DNA from: Chloroflexi bacterium RBG_16_57_11
GTDB taxonomy: Bacteria; Chloroflexota; Anaerolineae; Anaerolineales; UBA4823
Direction of reading: 5' to 3'
NCBI GenBank assembly: GCA_001795165.1
Contig: MGNS01000107.1
Coordinates: forward strand, 3,664-10,191
Length of the DNA: 6,528 bases
A program made the translations under genes and the position numbers. Every line of letters begins with the position of its first letter. The first letter of the stretch is position 1. Of this stretch, positions 1 through 4,846 are shown piece after piece. The notes below the pieces were generated by a model, which was not told where the DNA came from, made no database searches, and was given only the letters and a program-made list of their open reading frames with translations.

Positions 1-932
1 GATAGCGCCAGGGCCAGGTCTGCGCTGACGCCCATGGTTGTCAAGAGCGCCACTATGGTTACCTCGCGGACGCCCAGCCCGCCAGCCGCAGCGAATGGAA
101 GCTGGGTGAGCAATGTCACCAATGCCAGCACCCAGCCCATTTCAACAAAGCTGATGCGGATGCCCAGCGATTGCGCCAGGACGGTCCCCGAGGCAATACC
201 GGCCAGCGTCGATGCAACGCCTGCCAGAACTGCCAGGAGCAAATCCAGAGCCGGCATGCCGGCAAAGGCTGATACAGCCGTAAAGAATTTATCGACGCGC
301 TTGGTGAAAGGGCGAGCGTAAGCAGGCAGATGGGGCGTGATGCGCGAGGTAAACCAGCGATACAGCGGCAGGCTGTAACGCGTGATGAGGATCCAGGCCA
401 CGATAATGCCCAGGATCATGAGGATCAGCCAGCCGATGTTGATTTGGAAAATCGTCTGGTCGCTGAACAGGTAGAATCCCAGGCCTATGGTGATGGTCAG
501 GAAGGTTTCCAGCATACGGAAAAACGCCAGGGCAGCCAGGGATTCGGCAACTTTGTTCCCGGGCTGTGACAACCGGTACCAGCGGATGCCGCTGCCGACC
601 AGCGAGGTCGGCAGGAACTGGTTGTAAAACTTAACGGATAGGTTAATCGCCAGGATGGATAGCACGCCGTGATGGAGCCCCTGGTTTTTGGCCAGCGGCC
701 TGATTTCCACCGCTGTCAAAGCCGTGGATACAAAGCCAAGGATCATGCCAGCCACCAGCAGCGCCGGATCGGCGTTGAGCAAGGCCTGGAGAACTTGCTC
801 GACCGGTACGATCCAAAACAGGATGACAAACATGGCAACCACAATGGCCAGCTTTACAGCCGAGCGTGTTCGCTGCGCCTTGATGGTTGTGCTATGGAAA
901 AACCAGCGTACAGGTTGGGTCAATTGCATCAT
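1..932 (-). CDS. UPF0104/AglD2-family multi-spanning membrane protein (putative flippase-like), C-terminus off the left edge
   Basis: The minus strand stays open from 932 to the window edge, giving 310 codons with no stop, so the protein is partial at its C-terminus. The translation has a short cytoplasmic N-terminus and about 7-8 hydrophobic helices (roughly residues 24-43, 57-75, 87-105, 129-156, 166-184, 226-252, 264-284, 288-308). The hallmark is PFAAAGGLGVRE at 279-290, matching the conserved P-x-GGLGxRE block of the lysylphosphatidylglycerol synthase TM region family (PF03706, COG0392). An earlier block, LPTSLVGSGIRWYRL at 107-121, sits where relatives usually have GGD-x-x-R; here it reads GSG-I-R, without the Asp. 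No MprF-type aminoacyltransferase domain is visible, though the missing end could add sequence. Family members without a catalytic domain are often encoded beside glycosyltransferases and are proposed to move or bind lipid-linked substrates; that role is inferred. The start at 932 is the first ATG after the in-frame TAA at 951-953. A second ATG follows directly, and neither has a clear Shine-Dalgarno. It is transcribed away from the glycosyltransferase genes. Confidence 0.88.
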   Translation of the reverse strand, partial: MMQLTQPVRWFFHSTTIKAQRTRSAVKLAIVVAMFVILFWIVPVEQVLQALLNADPALLVAGMILGFVSTALTAVEIRPLAKNQGLHHGVLSILAINLSVKFYNQFLPTSLVGSGIRWYRLSQPGNKVAESLAALAFFRMLETFLTITIGLGFYLFSDQTIFQINIGWLILMILGIIVAWILITRYSLPLYRWFTSRITPHLPAYARPFTKRVDKFFTAVSAFAGMPALDLLLAVLAGVASTLAGIASGTVLAQSLGIRISFVEMGWVLALVTLLTQLPFAAAGGLGVREVTIVALLTTMGVSADLALAL

Positions 933-944
933 CAGGTGGAATAC

Positions 945-966
945 AAAATTTTATTACGATCGATCG
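945..966. repeat. Two adjacent short palindromes in the leader of the minus-strand gene
   Basis: AAAATTTT at 945-952 and CGATCGATCG at 957-966 are perfect palindromes separated by four bases, lying 13-34 bases upstream of the minus-strand start codon and downstream of its predicted promoter. They could be a protein-binding site or chance; a 10-base palindrome alone is weak evidence. Confidence 0.25.
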
Positions 967-1017
967 CTGGTCATTACTTTGCTTTCCGGGGGCTCATCGA
1001 GCGTTTTGCAAGCATCG

Positions 1018-1048
1018 ATTTTAGCACACAATCCTCCCATCCTGTAAA
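1018..1048 (-). promoter_or_regulatory. Candidate promoter for the UPF0104 gene
   Basis: Read on the minus strand, there is a -35-like TTTACA (1043-1048; 5 of 6 to TTGACA), a 19-base spacer and a -10-like TAAAAT (1018-1023; 5 of 6 to TATAAT). The -10 is preceded by TGC (1024-1026), an extended -10 arrangement. The spacer is longer than the usual 17, which the extended -10 might offset. Transcription would start near 1011, leaving an untranslated leader of about 80 bases. This is inferred from consensus only. Confidence 0.4.
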
Positions 1049-1077
1049 GTGAAAAATTTGGCGGTCGTAAAGGGCGT

Positions 1078-1083
1078 TATAAT
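1078..1083 (+). promoter_or_regulatory. Candidate -10 element for the glycosyltransferase operon
   Basis: A perfect TATAAT lies 35 bases upstream of the GT2 start codon, in the gap between the two divergent genes. No good -35 is found at 16-18 bases: the nearest match, TTTGGC at 1057-1062, leaves only a 15-base spacer. If used, transcription would begin near 1090 with a leader of about 29 bases. It lies about 30 bases from the -35 of the opposing promoter candidate, so one regulator bound between them could affect both directions. Confidence 0.45.
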
Positions 1084-1107
1084 TCGTCTGATTTTGACTC
1101 CTGTGTT

Positions 1108-1112
1108 GAGGA
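1108..1112 (+). promoter_or_regulatory. Ribosome binding site of the GT2 gene
   Basis: GAGGA lies six bases before the ATG at 1119. It is the only convincing Shine-Dalgarno match in the window and fixes the GT2 start. The other genes have weak or no match and may depend on translational coupling or leaderless-like initiation. Confidence 0.6.
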
Positions 1113-1118
1113 TCCCTG

Positions 1119-2075
1119 ATGAAGCTTTCGATCGTCGTTCCGGTTTACAACGAAGCGGAAAATCTGGAACAGCTCCATCAAGCTGTTCACAATGCCCTGG
1201 ATTGTCTCACCCATGTAGAATGGGAGCTGATCCTGGTCGATGATGGCAGTAAAGACGACAGCCAGCACTTGCTTGAAAATATCCAACAAGAGGATCAAAT
1301 AAACACCCGTGTGATCGAGCTCAGGCGTAACTTCGGGCAGACCGCCGCCATCGCCGCCGGAATTGACCACTCGTGTGGGGATGTGATCATTCTGATGGAT
1401 GCTGATCTGCAGAACGACCCGGCAGATATCCCCATGATGCTCGAAAAAATTGAGCAAGGCTACGATGTGGTGAGCGGGTGGCGGGTTAACCGGCAGGACA
1501 AATTCCTGACCCGCGTGCTGCCATCACGTATTGCCAATGGATTGATCTCGTTTGTAACCGGAGTACACCTGCATGACTATGGCTGTACACTGAAAGCCTA
1601 TCGACGGGAGGTCCTGACTGGTTTTCGTTTGTATGGTGAAATGCATCGTTTCATCCCCGCTTATGCCCACTCGGTGGGGGCTAAGATGGTCGAGATACAG
1701 GTGCAGCACCATCCCAGGCGGTTTGGCAAAACCAAGTATGGATTGACGCGTACCCTGAAAGTTGTCCTGGATTTATTCACAGTAAAATTTCTGATCAGTT
1801 ATGCCAATAAGCCGATCTACTTGTTCGGTGGAGCAGGTTTGGTGCTGATGGCAGGCAGCGCCTTGACTCTGTTGTACCTGGTCGTTCGAAGGCTGTTGAT
1901 CGGCACATCCGTGACGCGCTCGCCATATTTGCCCATTGCGATCATGTTTTTCATTTTAGGCTTTCAATCCATCTTGATGGGCTTGATCGCCGAGCTGCTC
2001 GTGCGCACCTATCACGAAGCGCAAAGTAAGCCGACCTATACGGTACGGCGGGCGATTGGTTTCACTGAAGAGTAG
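1119..2075 (+). CDS. Family 2 glycosyltransferase, polyprenyl-phosphate sugar transferase type (Dpm1/ArnC/GtrB-like)
   Basis: This 318-residue protein probably transfers a sugar from a nucleotide donor to undecaprenyl (or another polyprenyl) phosphate at the cytoplasmic face of the membrane. The GT-A domain fills residues 1-225: VVPVYNE at 6-12, the nucleotide-binding DDGS at 41-44, and metal-binding D94-A-D96 within DADLQNDP (94-101), where LQNDP resembles the ArnC/GtrB/Dpm1 group. GCTLKAYRRE at 155-164 and RRFGKTKYG at 200-208 are also typical of that group. Two C-terminal helices (about 232-256 and 271-295) anchor it, the same architecture and near the same length as GtrB and ArnC, and end in a short cytoplasmic tail. 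The start is set by a good ribosome binding site. It heads the plus-strand gene run, 9 bases ahead of the GT4 gene. The two-helix form lacks the UPF0104 domain that is fused to GT2 in haloarchaeal AglD, but a UPF0104 protein is encoded divergently next door. The sugar transferred (glucose, mannose, aminosugar) cannot be told from sequence. Confidence 0.93.
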   Translation: MKLSIVVPVYNEAENLEQLHQAVHNALDCLTHVEWELILVDDGSKDDSQHLLENIQQEDQINTRVIELRRNFGQTAAIAAGIDHSCGDVIILMDADLQNDPADIPMMLEKIEQGYDVVSGWRVNRQDKFLTRVLPSRIANGLISFVTGVHLHDYGCTLKAYRREVLTGFRLYGEMHRFIPAYAHSVGAKMVEIQVQHHPRRFGKTKYGLTRTLKVVLDLFTVKFLISYANKPIYLFGGAGLVLMAGSALTLLYLVVRRLLIGTSVTRSPYLPIAIMFFILGFQSILMGLIAELLVRTYHEAQSKPTYTVRRAIGFTEE

Positions 2076-2084
2076 CCGGGTCGA

Positions 2085-3227
2085 ATGCGCGTACTGGTGT
2101 TGATTTATGAATATCCTCCGGTTGGCGGAGGCGGCGGCATGGTCGCGCGCGAGATCAGCCATGGCCTTGCCCGTCTTGGGCATGATGTCCACGTGATCAC
2201 GACGCATTTTAAAGGCTTGCCGACACAGGAGGACCAGGACGGTGTGCGTGTATTCCGCATCCCGGCTGCCAGGCGGGCATTGTACAGGGCCAGCCTGCTG
2301 GATATGTTGTGCTTTGTAATTTCTGGTATCTGGTTCGGTATGACTCATCTCCGCCACTGGCGGCCGGATGTGATCCATGTCCATTTTGCCGTACCCTCTG
2401 GCCCGGTGGCCTGGATATTATCCCGGCTTTCTGGCGTCCCCTACGTACTGACCGCTCATCTAGGGGATGTCCCTGGAGGCGTGCCGGATAAAACGACCCG
2501 TTGGTTCCGCTGGATTTATCCATTTACGCCCGCCATCTGGCGCGATGCATCTAGGGTCGTAGCGGTGAGCAGCCACACCCGCCAGCTCGCGCTACAGCAT
2601 TATCCGGTGGAAATCCAGGTGATCCCAAATGGGGTCGATCGGGATATCCTGAACCCGGGCGAGCTGTGTGTAAACCGGCCTGCCCGTATCCTGTTCGCCG
2701 GGCGTTTTGTGGGCCAGAAAAACCCACATCAAATAATTGATACGCTGAAGGCCCTGGAGGATCTGGGATGGAACTGTGTGCTGGCGGGTGACGGGCCGTT
2801 ACGTGAAAAAATGATGCAACAAATCCGGTCGCTTGGCCTGGATCATCGCATCCGCCTGACCGGTTGGATTTTGCCGGATGAGGTGATTCGGTGGATGCGC
2901 AGCAGCGATATCCTATTTATGCCTTCGCACTCGGAAGGCCTGCCTGTGGTGGGTGTGCAATCCCTGGCGATGGGTCTGGCTATCGTCGCATCTCCATCCG
3001 GGGGCTTTATCGATCTGGTGGACGATGGCGTAAATGGCTACCTGATTGATGTCAACCAGCCGGAGGGCTATGAACGCGCCCTGCGGGTTCTGCTTTCTGA
3101 TCCGGAGCGGCTGCTTCGCGCTCGCCAGGCCAGCCGCTCTAAAGCGCGCGCCTTCGATCTCCACACTATCGTAGGCGAGTATGAGAAATTGTTAACTGCC
3201 GTCATACGCAACGAAAAAAGTATATGA
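2085..3227 (+). CDS. GT4-like (GT-B fold) retaining glycosyltransferase
   Basis: This 380-residue soluble or peripheral protein has the usual length and two-domain layout of GT4 enzymes, which move a sugar from a nucleotide donor to a lipid-linked or free acceptor in the cytoplasm. The N-terminal domain (1 to about 175) has the Gly-rich loop PPVGGGGGMVA (11-21), LGHDVHVITT (31-40), DVIHVHF (95-101) and H125 in TAHLGD (123-128). The C-terminal donor domain follows IPNGVD (180-185) and has FAGRFVGQKN (204-213; R207 and K212 match the phosphate-binding Arg and Lys), AGDGPLR (234-240) and SEGLPVVGVQS (283-293). The first Glu of the EX7E motif is present (E284), but the second is Gln (Q292). The family usually has Glu there, and it contacts donor ribose in known structures. 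No membrane helix is evident. It starts 9 bases after the GT2 stop without a clear ribosome binding site, and its TGA overlaps the next start codon (ATGA), so the three genes are probably co-transcribed and translationally coupled. Donor and acceptor are unknown. Confidence 0.93.
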   Translation: MRVLVLIYEYPPVGGGGGMVAREISHGLARLGHDVHVITTHFKGLPTQEDQDGVRVFRIPAARRALYRASLLDMLCFVISGIWFGMTHLRHWRPDVIHVHFAVPSGPVAWILSRLSGVPYVLTAHLGDVPGGVPDKTTRWFRWIYPFTPAIWRDASRVVAVSSHTRQLALQHYPVEIQVIPNGVDRDILNPGELCVNRPARILFAGRFVGQKNPHQIIDTLKALEDLGWNCVLAGDGPLREKMMQQIRSLGLDHRIRLTGWILPDEVIRWMRSSDILFMPSHSEGLPVVGVQSLAMGLAIVASPSGGFIDLVDDGVNGYLIDVNQPEGYERALRVLLSDPERLLRARQASRSKARAFDLHTIVGEYEKLLTAVIRNEKSI

Positions 3228-4771
3228 ATGGACCACAATCCTTACCGAATCCGGCTTTCATGACTGCTAAACCAACCATGCGTGCCTCAGCCTCGAAATT
3301 TTTGGAAGAATTATTTTATCAGTTGGTTTTGCCGCTGACGTTTGCCCTGATCGTTCTCTTTTTCTTCCCATCTCGGGCAAATTTTCAATTCTCATTCGAT
3401 GAAGGTGTTAACCTGATGAAGTCAATGCTCATGGGCAAAGGTTATCACCTGTATGCGGAAATTTGGAGCGACCAACCGCCATTGTTTAGTTATATCCTCA
3501 CGAAAGTGATCGACCTGACTGGAAACTCCGTTGCTCCGGGTCGGTTGCTTGTTCTTGTTTTTTCCTGTTTGCTGCTATGGGCGGCGATCCAGTTCATGCG
3601 TCTTAGCTGGGGGAACAGCACAGCTTTAATCGGTGCAATTCTTATTTTCTTTTTACCACGATATTTAATATTGAGCTATTCAGTTATGATCGGCTTACCA
3701 GCCATCAGCCTGGCCATGCTATCCCTGTTGTTTCAAGCCTACTGGCACTATAAACGTAAATGGGTATGGCTTGTTTTATCGGCAATTTTACTGGCGCTTT
3801 CTGTATTAACCAAGTTGTTCACCGGCATCCTGGCCCCTCTCTTCCTGGCTGGGTTGTTAATGCACGAGGTTCATGGTAGTAGAGACAAAACCTGGTTTCG
3901 GGTTATTACACCAGCGCTGGTCTGGGGCTGCATTTTTGGCGTCCTGGGAGCAAGCCTTGGGTTGTGGCTGGTCGGTTTTCAAAACTTGCCCCAATTATTG
4001 GAGCCCCATCTGGCGGCCACCAGCGCGGTTCAATTCGACCAGCCTGAATTCACACTATCCTGGTATCTCCGTGGGGTAATACCGATCCTGATCCTGGCGG
4101 CGATCGGCACAGTGTTTGCCATTCAGGAGAAAAAATGGATCTCTCTCTACCTGTCTGGCTGGTCCGTATTCGCCTATCTCTCCCTCTTCAGACATACCCC
4201 AATTTGGGAACATCACCTACTCTTAATAACCATCCCGGCAGCCATGCTGGCTGCTATTGCGACCTTTATGTTGTTCCATCTGATCGTTAATCTTGTGTCT
4301 ACCAACCTGAAGTTGAATTTCACGAATATGCTTCTGGCGATAAGTCTGGCGGCATTTATCATGTATTTCTTTCCATTCGCAATCAGAGATCCGCTTAACT
4401 TACTCAGTCCGATCCCATCTATATCTGCCGAGGATCTTGGTTTGGGACCCACTCACGATCAAACCTTGCGCATCGCGTTTAAGTATGCGCCTCGAAGTAA
4501 GTGGATGGTGACAGACTTGCCGATGGTCGCATACCGTGCTGGTGTGCTGGTGCCGCCCAACCTGGCAGTATTCACCGCTAAACGATACGCCAGCGGGTTC
4601 ATCACACAGGAAGATTTGATCGATGCCGTGAAAGAATATCAGCCTGAACAAGTGTTGCTGGGTCGTTACGAGTATCCGCTGGTAGATAGCTTCCTGGTAT
4701 CGAATGGCTATCACCTGGTTCATCAGGCGGACCTCGATAAATTGTATATTCGAAAAGATTTATTGCGCTAA
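3224..4771 (+). CDS. ArnT/PMT-like GT-C membrane glycosyltransferase
   Basis: This 515-residue membrane protein fits the GT39/GT83-like PMT_2 group, which uses a polyprenyl-phosphate sugar as donor to glycosylate lipids or proteins on the outer face. After a helix at about 32-49, the first outer loop has the acidic pair D59-E60 (SFDEG), the position of the family's catalytic acid, then DQPPLFSYIL at 83-92, which matches the conserved PP-L-x-Y block. About ten more helices follow to residue 385. HTPIWEHHLLLITIPA at 324-339 resembles the conserved block near the last helices. Residues about 386-515 form a soluble tail, probably outside, with VTDLPMVAYRAG at 429-440. The start overlaps the preceding stop by four bases; Met13 or Met20 are alternative starts with no better ribosome binding site. 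Rows counted by hand near its start are about 40% GC against 50-63% in the preceding gene, partly from Phe/Ile/Leu-rich content. It is the natural consumer of the lipid-linked sugar made by the GT2 enzyme, an inference from family roles. Confidence 0.85.
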   Translation: MNGPQSLPNPAFMTAKPTMRASASKFLEELFYQLVLPLTFALIVLFFFPSRANFQFSFDEGVNLMKSMLMGKGYHLYAEIWSDQPPLFSYILTKVIDLTGNSVAPGRLLVLVFSCLLLWAAIQFMRLSWGNSTALIGAILIFFLPRYLILSYSVMIGLPAISLAMLSLLFQAYWHYKRKWVWLVLSAILLALSVLTKLFTGILAPLFLAGLLMHEVHGSRDKTWFRVITPALVWGCIFGVLGASLGLWLVGFQNLPQLLEPHLAATSAVQFDQPEFTLSWYLRGVIPILILAAIGTVFAIQEKKWISLYLSGWSVFAYLSLFRHTPIWEHHLLLITIPAAMLAAIATFMLFHLIVNLVSTNLKLNFTNMLLAISLAAFIMYFFPFAIRDPLNLLSPIPSISAEDLGLGPTHDQTLRIAFKYAPRSKWMVTDLPMVAYRAGVLVPPNLAVFTAKRYASGFITQEDLIDAVKEYQPEQVLLGRYEYPLVDSFLVSNGYHLVHQADLDKLYIRKDLLR

Positions 4772-4787
4772 GTTCAATTTTGCCCAC

Positions 4788-4810
4788 CTGGCTGGAGTTT
4801 AACCTGCCAG
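4788..4810 (+). other. Hairpin in the gap after the GT-C gene
   Basis: CTGGCTGG (4788-4795) and CCTGCCAG (4803-4810) pair over seven base pairs with one T-T mismatch around a seven-base loop, AGTTTAA. No run of T follows (the next bases are AGAGAGATG), so it is not a standard intrinsic terminator. It could stabilise the upstream transcript end, attenuate read-through into the next gene, or be chance. Confidence 0.35.
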
Positions 4811-4816
4811 AGAGAG

Positions 4817-4846
4817 ATGAAATTTGATCAAGAGTACGTTTCATGA
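4817..4846 (+). other. Possible 9-codon leader ORF overlapping the next start
   Basis: An ATG at 4817 opens MKFDQEYVS and stops at TGA 4844-4846, overlapping the downstream ATG at 4843 as ATGA, an arrangement seen in coupled translation. A purine-rich GAGAGAG lies directly before the ATG, too close for a normal Shine-Dalgarno. Such short ORFs often arise by chance. Confidence 0.15.

Noticed and set aside
34..1052. Four plus-strand ORFs of 79-127 codons across the left part of the window
   Set aside because: They lie opposite the open minus-strand frame that encodes a clear UPF0104 membrane protein; their translations are low in hydrophobic structure and show no domain, as expected of antisense shadows.
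1077..1457. Minus-strand ORF of 126 codons opposite the GT2 gene
   Set aside because: It runs antisense to conserved GT2 motifs, including DDGS and DADLQNDP, and extends into the control region. It has no recognisable domain.
2124..2140. GGCGGAGGCGGCGGCAT as a tandem repeat
   Set aside because: It encodes the Gly-rich nucleotide-binding-side loop of the GT4 enzyme and needs no other explanation.
1956..2523. Overlapping minus-strand ORFs of 142 and 104 codons opposite the GT2/GT4 junction
   Set aside because: Both are antisense to well-supported glycosyltransferase coding sequence and have shadow-like composition.
4788..4810. Intrinsic terminator after the GT-C gene
   Set aside because: The stem has a mismatch and no T run follows, so it is reported only as a hairpin.
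4400..4844. Minus-strand ORFs of 107 and 80 codons opposite the end of the GT-C gene
   Set aside because: They overlap the plus-strand soluble tail of the GT-C protein and have no domain or supporting start signal.
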